From contig NC_067491.1 of NCBI RefSeq assembly GCF_947179515.1, positions 11,776,027 to 11,840,026 of the forward strand: a DNA stretch of 64,000 nt, read 5' to 3'. This DNA is from Apodemus sylvaticus (taxonomy: Eukaryota; Chordata; Mammalia; Rodentia; Muridae). Position numbers and translations under genes: made by a program. Below the pieces are notes generated by a model. That model did no database searches. It was given only the letters and a program-made list of their open reading frames with translations, and was not told the DNA's origin. Shown here piece by piece: positions 33,191 through 43,870 of the stretch. Numbering within the stretch: position 1 is the stretch's first letter; each line of letters opens with the position of its first letter.

Positions 33191-33313
33191 TGAGACCCTA
33201 GAGTGACAACTTTAGGATTTTGGGTTCATTTAAAAACACAGAAATAATATAAAAACATGTTTTCGTTTTAATCACGGGTGTGGGACACAGGGCGGCTTCA
33301 GATTGTTCAGAGC

Positions 33314-33484
33314 AAGCTGGGCGGTGGTAGCACATGCCTTTAATCCCACCACTTGGGTGGCAGAGGCAGGCAGATTTCTGAGTTCAAGGCCACCCTGGTC
33401 TATAGAGTGAGTTCCAGGACAGCCAAGACTACACAGAGAAACCCTGTCTCAAAAATACAAAAAACAAAAACAAAAACAAAAACA
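33314..33484 (+). mobile_element. B1 SINE
   Basis: Sense. GATTGTTCAGAGCA before and GATTGTGCAGAGCA after show a 14-bp target duplication with one mismatch. Confidence 0.93.
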
Positions 33485-34051
33485 GATTGTGCAGAGCAGC
33501 TGACTGTGATTTGCCTCATGCTCTAGCAGGGATGTTATTTTGCCAGCTGCAGATAGTTTCTGCAAGTGTGTGATGTTTGGGGAGTTTTCAGGGGCTACAG
33601 AAATGCTAGGACACTAGGGAGGTAGTAGGGTTAGCTGGTTGGGTGATTGGTTGTTGGTTGTTGGTTGTTGATTGCAGTTTGTTAACTAGTCATGCACAAA
33701 GAAGAACCGAGAAGAGGAAATTAGATGCCCTAGCAGGGAAGATCAAACTCGTCCCAAGGAACTGTATGCTCCTAATCAACAGGAAGTGGCCTAACGATAC
33801 CGTTTGCCTCCTTTCCAACTTTATTCTTTCTCCTTTCATCTGTATCCTTTTCTCTCTTAGCTGGTTAAAAGGGTGGAGAGAAGGCCGGAAGAAAGAAGAA
33901 CCCACAAAGTAGCAAAGACCAGCTACGAGACCTGTTCTTTTCAAAAAAAAACTTTTTTAAGAAAATTCTATGCATTATATATTAGCAAGTCACACTTGTA
34001 ACAAGTAAGGCAATTCCGTGATGACTAATTTTTCACACAACCGATGGAACT

Positions 34052-34232
34052 GGAAGCTAGGAGATGGCATAGCAGTTAGGAGTGCTCGGGGATCCAACTT
34101 TAGATCCCAGCACCCACACTGCACAGCTCATCAGCACCTGTAACCCCAGCTCCAGCAGGATCCAAGGCCTCTGGACTCCACGGGCACCTGCACTCACGTG
34201 CACACATACACGAAATTAAAAAATCTTAAGGG
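34052..34232 (+). mobile_element. B3 SINE
   Basis: GGAAGCTAGGAGATGGCATAG to CACGAAATTAAAAAATC. Confidence 0.7.
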
Positions 34233-34751
34233 GGAAACTTACAGAGTCTAACATAAACCCGTGGACCACCGTGATCCTAGAACTGTTTTATAAAACCTCA
34301 GAGAAGGAGATTGGAGCATTTGTGCTTGGCGTGAATATTTCTCACGAGAAATAATCTCAACAACTCACCCACTTGAAATGCCGAAAGGAAAAGGCTGTGT
34401 GGCCATTGTAACACACTGCCACAGCCAAGCTGGCATTTAGCAACTCGAATTTATTGCCTTTCAGTTCGAAAGGTGAGAAGTCCAATCAGGAGCCCAGGCT
34501 TTGGAGGATCGGTGGGAGGGAACTCAGTGGACCAGCACTTGCCTGGGATAGGCAAGGCCTGTATCTCATTCCCAGCAATGCAAAACAAAAACAGACACAG
34601 GAGTGGATGTTGCTGAGCTCAGAGCTGCCTTCCTTCCCCTGCTCCAACTCCTCCCTGCTTCCTTTGAAACTAACAGTGGCTGACTCAGTCTTTCTCATGC
34701 TGCCTCTCCCTATTTTACGTGCCCTACTAATTAATTCAATTTTACTTATTT

Positions 34752-35060
34752 ATTTCTTAAAGAAGCTATTTAGTTTAATTATGTGTGTATGTAGAAGGAA
34801 GGGTATGTGAACGTGAACATAGGTACGAAGGAAGACAGGCTGCGGATGCCCTGGTGCTGGACTTACAGAAGGCAGTGAACCACGTGATGTGGGTGTTGGG
34901 AACCGAACATTAAGCACTCTAAACTCATGAGCCATCTCTCCAGCCCCTGTTTATTAACTGTTTCAATGGTCTCTATGTTGCCCAGACTGGCCCCAAACTC
35001 ATGTCCTCTGTCTCTACCTCCAAAGAGCTGGGGTAAAGACATGGGCCACCAGGTCCAGTT
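34752..35060 (-). mobile_element. B3 SINE followed by an old B1
   Basis: B3 ends GAGCCATCTCTCCAGCCCC at about 34946; a degenerate antisense B1 (TGCCCAGACTGGCCCC) follows. Confidence 0.7.
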
Positions 35061-35355
35061 CAGACTCCTACTTAAGTCAGTTAAGTGGCATTAGTAATTT
35101 CCCTTGTGATATAACATAGTCACGAATTCCAGGGATCCGGAGCCTTCCAAACTAACCTACATTTCGCAAGATAGACAATAAACCTAGTAACAATATTTAA
35201 ATCTTATATTTGTGCAGACCATATATAGATATTACATATTCTTCTGGTGGGTTTTTTTTTTTTTTTGGTTGTTTGTTTTGGGGATGTTGGTTCACTTTGT
35301 TTGCAAAATAGGGGATTGAATTTAGTAATCCTGCATTAATACTCTTCTGCATTCC

Positions 35356-35512
35356 AGCTAGGTGATGGTGGTGCACACCTTTAGTCCCAGCACTCGGGAG
35401 GCAAAGGCAGGTGGATCTCTGAGTTAGAAGCTAGCCTGGTCTAGAGAATGAGTTCCAGGACAGCTGGGGCTATACAGAGAAACTTCTCTCAAAAACAAAA
35501 AAACAGCTGAAC
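35356..35512 (+). mobile_element. B1 SINE
   Basis: Sense copy, GCTAGGTGATGGTGGTGCAC to CTCAAAAACAAAAAAACAG. Confidence 0.85.
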
Positions 35513-35514
35513 GG

Positions 35515-36060
35515 AACAGTCTTGGCTCAGGATTCCCAAGATCAGAGGGACAGAGGGTGGGAGTAAGAAACAAAAATAGGAGATGGAAGAAGAGGGAGAA
35601 GGGGAAGGGCCCAAAGGAGATGGGGGGGGGGGGTTGGGGAGGTTGGGGGCAATGTAGAGGGGAAGGGGTATTTGTCCCAGAGTGGGGCAAAGGACTGCCA
35701 CTGGATAAAGAGAAGAGAGATGTGGCCCAAGGGCAAATGGTGGTTTATAAGGTAAAATGGGGAACCCCATGTTAGAATGAGGTATTTCATTTTAATTGGG
35801 CATGTTAATTAGGCGAGCCAAAGGGGGCTTTTGATTGCTGGACTTCAATACTTTGATAGCTGGACCTTGGCGGTCAGCATCAGGTAGAGGAATTGGCCAA
35901 ATAGGGAAGAGACCTCGGGAGCTAGCTTTAGGGATGTAATCTATTGGGATTTTATTAGCAAGGCAGAGGGAAGGGGGAGAGAAGGGCAAAGTCTGCCAGA
36001 GTCCTGCTTGCCATGCTCAGGCTGCCCAGAGTTCCTTCAACAACAATAAAAACTCTCCTG
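35515..36060. repeat. Unclassified purine-rich, repeat-like segment
   Basis: GGGGAAGGGGTATTTG and G10 run, then ATTGGGCATGTTAATTAGGC. The composition suggests part of an LTR or L1 5' region, but no edges were found. Confidence 0.3.
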
Positions 36061-36162
36061 GACTCCTGAGAGGTAAACCAGTCCATCAAGCACAAGTAGG
36101 CATAGAACTTCTCACAGGATTGATTCTGGGTTTCTGGACCCTAACGAGTATTACTGTGCTGC

Positions 36163-36165
36163 TCT

Positions 36166-36207
<42 letters not shown>

Positions 36208-36260
36208 TACTTTAAGGTATATGTATATACATACATACATATACATGCACACACACACAC
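36163..36260. repeat. (TA)n with CATA/CA
   Basis: About 20 TA units to 36206, then ACATACATACAT and a CA run. Confidence 0.95.
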
Positions 36261-36601
36261 CAAAACAACAACAACCAATAGGCTGGATCTCTTGGGGAAG
36301 AACAGCAATATTAAAAAATCATACCCGTTTTGTCAAAACAACTAATATTTACACCAAAGGCGCTAAAAATACCGGCCTCGAAAAACTCTCTCGCAAATTT
36401 GGTCAGACGGCAGGGCCAGACGTTGGTAGAGCCCTTGTTGAGCACAAGATTCTGGGACACACGTGCACGCACTGCAATTTGTTTATATGGCAATTTATTT
36501 TCAATTAGTTCAAACGAGTGGAAATAATGGCAAGGATTTGCTTCTTTTACTCAAAGGAAAAAGGAAGGAAAGAAAGGGGAGGAAAGAAAACGTGAAGAGA
36601 G

Positions 36602-36743
36602 CTGGCCAGGTGGCTGGCTCAGCAGCTAAGGGCGCTGCTTCCTTAATGCCAAGCCTGAACACTGCCTTCAAACTCCAAGACCAACACGCAGAGAGAACTG
36701 ACTGACACAAGCTGTCCTCAGACTAGACCTCCATTCTCGCCAT

Positions 36744-36786
<43 letters not shown>

Positions 36787-36830
36787 ACAAATATGCGAGA
36801 GCACCCAAAATAAAACGTGTAATAAAAGTT
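36602..36830 (+). mobile_element. B4-like SINE with (CA)n
   Basis: GGCTGGCTCAGCAGCTAAGG head; ACAC run at 36745-36785. Confidence 0.65.
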
Positions 36831-37619
36831 TTAAAGAAACAAATGTGGCCACAGCTGACAAGGGAAATCTGAGTAGAGTTTTAAAAAAAAAAGTATTTAA
36901 TTTTATTACTTCTTTGTAAATGTGTTAAAACCAAGTTACTGTTCTGTGGGCAAAACAGCTTCATCAACAGCCTCACCAACTTCTCCCATGGGGACACAGA
37001 CTTAGGCAAGCGAGAGTAAAGGCTAGACACAAGTCCCAGAGGAACAAGGAACACCTGGAAAGCAGCTCAGACAAAGAGACCTGGAGGCCATCAATAAGGG
37101 GAGAAACAGGAGAGGGGGGCTGCGCCTCCAATCAGCTGCTGCTTCTTAAAGTCATCTAGTCCTAGAGGAGAGGGATACAGCGGCTACACTCTAAAACCTG
37201 GGGCAAGATTGTATCTCTTGAGACTCCGTCCAGGAAGCTCCCCCCCCACCCCCCAGTTTGAATTAAGCGGTCAGCCTCAAAAACTAATCCTGTGCAAATC
37301 ACGCAAATTCATTCGTTCATGCACTTATTCTGGACCAGTCACATGTTGACAAAACCTGAAGGGCAAGAAAGTAAACAAAGCACGACAGCAACAGCATTGG
37401 CTTGCACAGGTGTGGTCTCCTGTTTCGCCCGCTCGCTCGTGCTGCAGAAGAGATGCAGCGCACAGTAACTGCACAGTGTAGATGCTTTAATGAACAAGAG
37501 GCTTGTCTTTACAGGGGGATAGGTTGTCAAACTTGTTGGCCACTGTTGGGAGCAGAGGGTAAACAGGAGAACACGTGAACGTGTTTATTTGAAATTCTAC
37601 ACCAAGCCCCTGCGTTTCC

Positions 37620-38185
37620 GCGCAGCTGCTTTCACTGGCAAGCGACGGGGGAAGTCCAGGGCGAGATGGGGGATGTTCCTCCTTTCTCGGGCGCCGGAGG
37701 GAGGGGATGCAAGAGCTTAGGAAGGAGCCTGCCTGCCCGCGATCCTCACCAGGTCAATGGCCACGACGTCCCGCAGAGCCACGACCCGCCGGATGGACTT
37801 GGGCGGGTTCTCGGTCAGGTAGATGAGCCGGTCGCTGAGCACCACGTACTTGAACGCGTGCTTCTCGGCGTCCGACACCACGATGCACGGCTCGTAGGCG
37901 CGGACCGCGTCGTACACCTCCGGAGGCAGGTGCCGCCGCAGGAACGCGTCCAGACGGCTGTTCGTGCGCCCCGGGAAGCCGGATCGCGCGGGGCTGGCCA
38001 TGTGACGCCCGCGGCCAGGCAGACTATCCCGGGTGGCTGCGACTCCACGACACCCAGTGGAACCCGCGCGCGCCACAAAGCCGCGCGCCTGCTGCCTCTG
38101 CTGCCACCGCGTCCGGCCGGTAAGGAACCCGCTCTGGAGTCAGGTTTCCCGAGCCCCTTGCCCCGCCCGGTCCCGCCCCTAATCT
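37620..38185 (-). promoter_or_regulatory. C12orf56: CpG-island promoter of the C12orf56 orthologue
   Basis: CpG density rises sharply from about 37.62 kb and falls after 38.18 kb, spanning coding exon 1. Upstream of the ATG (to the right) there are two GC boxes on the complementary strand, CCCCGCCC at 38161 and TCCCGCCCC at 38171, fitting SP/KLF sites. I see no TATA box. The transcription start is probably between 38.03 and 38.16 kb but cannot be fixed from sequence. Confidence 0.75.
37750..38001 (-). CDS. C12orf56: C12orf56 orthologue, coding exon 1 (start codon, 84 codons)
   Basis: The exon starts at the ATG whose first base is 38001 and ends at a CTG|GTGAGG donor (intron from 37749), giving exactly 84 codons in phase 0. 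The protein begins MASPARSGFPGRTNS and ends RVVALRDVVAIDL, matching my memory of the human C12orf56 N-terminus almost residue for residue. The frame stays open upstream, but the only possible earlier start I see there is a GTG at 38076, so 38001 is the first in-frame ATG. Residues about 38-84 alternate short hydrophobic strands (CIVVSD, FKYVVLSDRLIYLTE, RRVVALRDVVAIDL), a pattern seen in PH/GRAM-like folds; that fold is inference only. The exon is very GC-rich because it lies inside the promoter CpG island. Function unknown. Confidence 0.95.
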
Positions 38186-38887
38186 TTGCCCAGACTTACA
38201 CAGTGATGGGCGGAGCAAGACTAAGGTCTTTGTCGAAGTGTTGATTGACACCGAGAAGTACTCAAGGGTCTGGGAAAGAATAGTTAGGGCCCCTTTTCAA
38301 CTACGGAGCCACATGGTCCCATACAAACTCCATTGATAATGGAGGCCAGTGTTAATCTGATTTTCTGTTAAAGAGAAACTTGAAACCCATGGGATTTTAC
38401 CGATTTGAGAATCCTATAATTATCATGACACTGCCTGTTGTTTCTTTCCAGCTTTTTCTTAGATGCAGGAGTCCCCAAGGACCGTTACAAATTGTTACGG
38501 TAACTCTGACCATCCAAGCAAGCCATGTGTCTGTGTTCCCGATGCCTAGAACGACGCAGAAAATGAACGCCAGGTGGAAGGGTCCTCCGGAAGCTGATGG
38601 GGTGAGGGATGTGGATTGTGTAGCCTTAGGATGCAGAGCATTAGAGGTGTTGCTTCACGTTTGCGAGCTGGCCAGGAATAACGCGGTGTGTTGGGTTAGT
38701 GAGATGAGATGCAGAACAGAAACTTGCCCTAGGTGTGCACTTCCATTTTTATTTCAAACCCTGGAAAAGCCATCTTTACCCCCTTCGCAATCATGTGAAG
38801 ACCTGAGGATGGAGCTGGCACACATTTGTAGGTCCAGCGTTCCAGAGACCGGCCTGAGGACAAGCCGTAGGCCGAAGGTCTACCTTT

Positions 38888-39052
38888 GTTTTTGTTTTTT
38901 GTTTGTTTGTTTTTTCGAGACAGGGTTTCTCTGTATAGCCCTGGCTGTCCTGGAACTCACTCTGTAGACCAGGCTGGCCTCTAACTCAGAAATCCCACTG
39001 CCTCTGCCTCCCAAGTACTGGGATTACAGGCATGCACCACCACAGCCCAGAT
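38888..39052 (-). mobile_element. B1 SINE
   Basis: Antisense full length. CTACCTTTGTT before and ATACCTTTGTTG after suggest the target duplication. Confidence 0.93.
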
Positions 39053-39410
39053 ACCTTTGTTGATCTAGTGAATTCTGGGTTCCCCAGCACATCCCTGTCT
39101 AAAAATAAATATATAGAAAAGATTCAATGAAACTATATTGTTCCTCTACTTACTAACAGACCTCAATAAAATCTGATGTTCCTTACTGTGATTTATTATT
39201 CTTCCTTTTCATAGTTTACTATTGTGAACTGAATATTGTTAACAACTCCAAATTCACCGTGGGCATAAGTGTGTTTCAGGATATAACCAGATATGATGAA
39301 GAACCCACTACAACAGGGAAGGAGAAGTGCTTAGGCCTAGTTAAATAGTTAAATATTCAATAGAATACATTGTTTCTTTTTTTAGCTTGTAGTTGCTAGG
39401 AGTGGGGAAG

Positions 39411-39429
39411 GGGTGCCACCTGCTGGCAG
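39411..39429 (-). promoter_or_regulatory. CTCF-like motif in unique intergenic DNA
   Basis: On the minus strand this reads CTGCCAGCAGGTGGCACCC, a good match to the CTCF core. It is not in a SINE and lies about 1.3 kb upstream of the C12orf56 promoter. Confidence 0.5.
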
Positions 39430-39558
39430 AATCTCAAATGGCCTAGCACTCAGAGTCCGCTCTGTGTGACTCCTCAGCAGATGGATAAAAAGTGGTTTTC
39501 ACTATGGGTTACAAACGTCATTGATAAAGGACCTTTGTCACTTTAAGCCAATAGAAAA

Positions 39559-39738
39559 GCTGGGTGGTGGTGGCGCACGCCTGTAATCCCAGCACTCTGG
39601 GAGGCAGAGGCAGGTGGATTTCTGAGTTTGAGGCCATCCTGGTCTACAGAGTGAGCTCTAGGACAGCCAGGGCTACACAGAGAACCCCTGTCTCAAAAAA
39701 AAAAACCAAATCCAAAGAACCAAAAAAAAAAAAAAAGC
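39559..39738 (+). mobile_element. B1 SINE
   Basis: Sense full length; GCTGGGTGGTGGTGGCGCAC to a long A-rich tail. Confidence 0.93.
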
Positions 39739-40299
39739 AAAGACCTTCAACTCTGCCTGATGGTTACCCTCACAGCAGTTGTGACATCAGAGATAGAGAA
39801 TAAAGACCAAGTGAAGACAGACCACTGTCTTGTCTCTGGGTTTCTGGTTTTATACCCACTTCCTGGGACCAAGACAAACAGAATGTTGGAAGCATGTCCA
39901 GAAATGGGCCTGTGCTTTGCTGGGTGGGCTTAAAAGCCAATAAGAAACTATCAGCTTTTGGTGACCAAGACACCAACTTTAATAAACCTTAAGATGAAGC
40001 AGAAGACAAAGGTACTGATGACCTCATTTAAGCTTGGCGACTCACAGAGAAGGCAGTGTCATGGTTTCCAGGTACTCCATGTTCCACTCTGTTGCCAGGG
40101 AAACAGCAAAGTTCAGATGGCAGGGATGGGATTAACCAACCCAAAGGAAAATTTACTGGATTTGGAGCCAGGGGGATTGGATTAGTACTAACACCGTTGT
40201 TCACTATCTGTGAGATTTTTAGGGGGAAAAAAAAGTATTGCTTAAGCTTTCTGAACCTTAACCTATCCTAAAGTCTCATCATATGTAAAATACAGCTAC

Positions 40300-40510
40300 T
40301 AACTCTTTCCTGGCCTGCCAAAGAGAGCAGAAGTGAGGGCCTGTACAACCTTAACTGGTCACAGATCAGTTCCCTAATCTGGATTGTGGCACTGATCGGT
40401 CAGTCCTGGGGCATTTGTTCAATAAACCATCCCTGCCTGACTGAGATTGGTGTTTGTGTGGACTGTGAGGCCATTCCTGGATTCCCCAACCCTCAACACC
40501 TCAGTTTCCC
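40300..40510 (+). mobile_element. Possible LTR 3' fragment
   Basis: TTCAATAAACCATCCCTGCC carries a poly(A) signal, and the following GACTGAGATTGGTGTTTGTG resembles, in reverse, the LTR at 51614-52196. Confidence 0.4.
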
Positions 40511-40681
40511 TGTCCGTGAATGAGAGCAAACGCTCCGATAGCAAAGCGTCATTATGACCAGCAATGCTTGAAGCGAACCTAGAGACAGGGTTGAGGCTGT
40601 GATTTACTGGGAAAGGATTTGACAGCATGCGCGAGACTGGATTTGATCTAAAAGAAGTACAAGCTCAAGAAATGAAAGACC

Positions 40682-40808
40682 AGCCGTGATGGCATGTACC
40701 TATAACCATCCACTTGGTAGGCAGAGGCAGGAGGATTGCTACAAACTCAAGACCAGCCTTGCATACAGAAAGAGACCGTCTCGAGAAAACACAACCACCA
40801 AAGACAAA
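40682..40808 (+). mobile_element. Old B1
   Basis: GGCAGAGGCAGGAGGATTGC and CTCAAGACCAGCC; degenerate. Confidence 0.65.
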
Positions 40809-40821
40809 AGATCAGGTGCCA

Positions 40822-41175
40822 TCCAGGTGTGGTGTCCCATGCCTTTTATCTCAACGCTCAAACGCTCAAGAGACAGCAGTAGAGCGTGGCGGGGGGGGGG
40901 GGGGGGCGCACGCCTGTAATCCCAGCACTCTGGGAGGCAGAGGCAGGCGGATTTCTGAGTTCGAGGCCAGCCTGGTCTACAGAGTGAGTTCCAGGACAGC
41001 CAGGGCTACACAGAGAAACCCTGTCTCGAAAAAAAAACAAATCCAAAAAACAAAAAAAAGCAAAAGAGACAGCAGTAGGCAGATTTCTGTGAGTTCGAGG
41101 CTGGACTGGTCTACATACTACATACTGAGTTCTTGGACAGTCAGGGTTACATTGAGAGACCCTGTCTCTAAAACA
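40822..41175 (+). mobile_element. Old B1 split by a younger B1
   Basis: The left piece is CCAGGTGTGGTGTCCCATGCC; the right piece resumes at GGCAGATTTCTGTGAGTTCG and ends at GAGACCCTGTCTC. Confidence 0.88.
40883..41063 (+). mobile_element. Young B1 with a G16 run in its head
   Basis: Inserted in the old B1. AAGAGACAGCAGTAG flanks it identically at 40868-40882 and 41064-41078. The usual GGCGGTGGTGGCGC head is replaced by a run of 16 G at 40891-40906. Confidence 0.93.
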
Positions 41176-41242
41176 CGCGCACACACCCACACACACCAAA
41201 GAAACAAGTACCTAATAGTAAATACTATTTGAAGAACAAGGG

Positions 41243-41445
41243 CAAGAGGAATGGCTCAGCAGTTAACCGACTTGTTACAAAATCATAAAGACCAGAGTTC
41301 AGAGACCAACACACCAGGAATTCCACAAACTCCTATAGCTCCTGGTTCCAAGGGATCTGACCTCCTCCTCCAGCCTTTGAGCACACACAGACGCAGGCTC
41401 AGGCACCAGGAACAAGCGTGGCACCAATGAATTAAATCTTAAGTA
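41243..41445 (+). mobile_element. B3/B4 SINE
   Basis: GAGGAATGGCTCAGCAGTTAAC head, body with CTGACCTCCTCCTCCAGCC. Confidence 0.65.
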
Positions 41446-41630
41446 GAGTAACTTCCACAGGCATGTGATGGCCTCCTGTCAGTATCTCCCTCCTTACAAA
41501 GTATCAAGTTGAAGTTGCTCCTGGAATACTGATCTAAACTTTTTTGGCTTCTGACCAAAGATCAGAGTCTAATATAAAGGCGCTGCACACAGTGAAGAAC
41601 AGCATTTTAAACTCATTTATTTGAGTCTGG

Positions 41631-41796
41631 GTTTTTTTTTTTTTTTGGAGGGGGAGGTTTGAGACAGGGTTTCTCTGTGTAGTCCTGGCTGTCCTGGAAC
41701 TCACTCTGTAAACCAGGCTGGCCTCGAACTCAGAAATCTGCCTGCCTCTGCCTCCCAAATGCTGGGATTACAGGTGTGCACCACCACTGCCTGGTG
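41631..41796 (-). mobile_element. B1 SINE
   Basis: Antisense. TTGAGTCTGGG before it and GAGTGAGTCT after it are only partly similar. Confidence 0.9.
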
Positions 41797-42004
41797 AGTG
41801 AGTCTATTTTTTGTGGCTGGGATTCCAACCTCACCCAGAACAGTTAGGGGCTGTTCCTCTAAGCTATATCATCTGCTAGAACAACGTTTTGTTTTGATTT
41901 TCACGTTATGAATTAAAAGTGTCAAACTCGAGGTGATTTTCAACATGTCTAGGGATCTCTTGCTTTATTTTGCTTTATTTTTCTTATTAGCTTTCGATAG
42001 GTTT

Positions 42005-42335
42005 CTGTGATGGTTTGTATATGTTCGTCCCAGGGAGTGGCATTATTAGAAGGTGTGTGCTTGTTGGAGGAAGTGTGTCCCTGTGGGTTGGGTTTGGAGA
42101 TCTTCCTCCTAGATGCCTGAGCATGCCCAGTCTGTTCCTGGCTTCCTTTAGATAAAGATGTAGAACTCTCAGCTCCTCCTGCACCAGGCCTGCCTGGATG
42201 CTGCCATGCTTCTGCCTTGATGACAATGGACTGAACCTCTGAACCTGTGAGCCAGCCCCAAGTAAATGTTGTCTTTTATAAAACTTGTATTGGTCATGGT
42301 GTCTGTTCACAGCAGTAAAACCCTAACTAATATAG
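42005..42335 (+). mobile_element. TTTGAATATGC-family element
   Basis: GTGATGGTTTGTATATGTTCG to AAAACCCTAACTAATATAG, uninterrupted. Confidence 0.82.
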
Positions 42336-42399
42336 TCTCATATACTCAAAACTAAAGACAGACAGTACACATGTACACTTGAAATCTGTGGTAGGTGAG

Positions 42400-42785
42400 T
42401 AAAATCTAAACTTCACAAGGTGACAGATGTCACTGGTGAGATGGTGAGCACATGGTGACTGACAACTGTTACTCCAGCTCCAAGGGAATCCAGTGTACTC
42501 TTCAGACCTGCATGGGCACTGCACATGAACAGTGTATTTACATACATGCAGAAAAAACACGCACACACATAAAATTTTAAAAAATAATAAAAAGCCAGAT
42601 TCCTTTAAGAAGCTCTTAATTGCTGGGCGGTGGTGGTGCACGTCTTTAATTCCAGCACTCTAGGAGGCAGAGGCAGGCAGATTTCTGAGTTCAAAGCCAG
42701 CCTGGTCTACAGAGTGAGTTCTAGGTCACCCAGCGCTATACAGAGAAACCCTGTCTCCAGAAAACCAAATCCAACCCCTCCCCCC
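42400..42785 (+). mobile_element. B3 SINE followed by B1 SINE
   Basis: B3 at about 42400-42600 (GCTCCAAGGGAATCCAGTG) and full-length B1 at 42620-42785. Confidence 0.8.
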
Positions 42786-43089
42786 AAAATGTTCCTTTGT
42801 CTCTTAATGTCGAATCAGAGTTTTATTTTTAACCTTACATGTCCTTTGTATATACATTATGGCTTTCATGTTTTGCATTTCTATGGGATTCCTATGTGCG
42901 CGAATATGTGTGGCTCTGAATGCATGTTTCTAAAGCTTTTTCTTTGTCTCCTTTCTGTTTTGTCCTATTCTGATTTTTTTCCTTTTTTCTTTATCTCAGT
43001 GTCTTATTTTATTGATCCTCCTTAGAGTTTCATATGTGTGTGTGTGTAAGTATGTGTATATATATGAATATATATATGAATATATATAT

Positions 43090-43216
43090 ATTATATGTAA
43101 GTACACTGTAGCTGTCTTCAGATCTCATTACAGATGGTTGTGAGCCACCATGTGGTTGCTGGGAACTGAACTTAGCAGTCAGTGCTCTTAACCACTAAGC
43201 CTTCTCTCCAGCCCCA
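43090..43216 (-). mobile_element. B2 SINE with internal deletions
   Basis: Antisense. It lacks CACTCCAGAAGAGGG and the GGACCTCTGGAAGA segment, about 30 bases in all. A TG/TA repeat precedes it at 43037-43090. Confidence 0.88.
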
Positions 43217-43224
43217 GAAGACTG

Positions 43225-43395
43225 TTTTTCCAAGAAGACAGATAGACAGAAAGGGAGTGGATCTGGATGGGAGGAGAGGTGGGCAAGAACCAGAAGGGGG
43301 GGGACCCTAATCAGAATATACTTTGTGTGTGTGGGGGAAACCATTTTCAATAAAGGGGGAATAAAAGACACAAATGGATTAAAAAAATTAAAAAA
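43225..43395 (+). mobile_element. L1 3' end
   Basis: GGATCTGGATGGGAGGAGAG, then CCATTTTCAATAAAGG and an A-rich end, as in the final part of rodent L1 3' UTRs. Confidence 0.7.
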
Positions 43396-43507
43396 AGACT
43401 GAAAAACCTTTTCTGGGGCTGAGGAGCTGCCTCAGTGGGTAGGGCACTTCTGTGCAAGCATGACACCCTGAGTCTGCATGTCCAACAGCACGTTAAGAAG
43501 TCAGTGC

Positions 43508-43665
43508 TGAGCCGGGTGGTGGTGGCGCATGCCTGTAATCCCAGCACTTGGGAGGCTTTTAATGAGTGAACCATGCCTGTAACCCCAACATTTAGGAGGA
43601 GGAGAAAGTGAATCAAGAGGGCCGGTTGTCCAGACAGTTCAGAAAGACCTTGTCTCAAGACAATA
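43508..43665 (+). mobile_element. Truncated B1 joined to an older B1-like piece
   Basis: GCCGGGTGGTGGTGGCGCATG stops after GGGAGGC; CCATGCCTGTAACCCCAAC continues as a second, older copy. Confidence 0.7.
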
Positions 43666-43870
43666 GCTATGATGGAGAATGAGAAGGAAGACACATGACA
43701 TCCCCTTATCCCCACATTTGGGCACGCAGAGGTGTGTACCCCACATCCCCACGCATGTGCCTCATACACATAGAACACACACAGAATTCTTTTCATAGAG
43801 CGATTCATCGATCCTTTATTATCCCCTTCCAAGACTTCCATACTAAATTAGAATATGTAATAAAAAGGGA

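Larger units (their letters stand above)
23652..37749 (-). other. C12orf56 intron 1
   Basis: Donor GTGAGG at 37749, acceptor CTTTTTCAG ending at 23652. About 14 kb with SINEs, a CA-rich minisatellite, a hAT-type element and a possible pseudogene. 24.55-25.3, 26.7-27.0, 27.25-27.75 and 36.3-36.55 kb and most of 36.85-37.6 kb look unique, with no exon recognised. Confidence 0.8.
1..38185 (-). other. C12orf56: C12orf56 orthologue, gene body (5' part)
   Basis: The gene runs leftwards from a CpG-island promoter near 38.0-38.2 kb and leaves the window at position 1. Five coding exons of 252, 160, 73, 400 and 74 nt are separated by introns of about 14.1, 6.7, 7.6 and 6.7 kb, all GT-AG. The exon phases agree at every junction. 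The human protein is about 620 residues as I remember it, so roughly the first half is here. I found no exon 6 between 1 and 1941. The molecular function of the family is unknown to me. Confidence 0.93.

Noticed and set aside
38002..38076. Possible N-terminal extension of C12orf56
   Set aside because: The frame is open upstream, but the codon at 38076 is GTG, not ATG, and the known protein begins at the 38001 ATG.
38380..38967. 195-codon plus-strand open frame starting just upstream of the C12orf56 promoter
   Set aside because: No domain or recognisable family; its C-terminus is antisense B1 sequence. Only RNA-seq could revive it.
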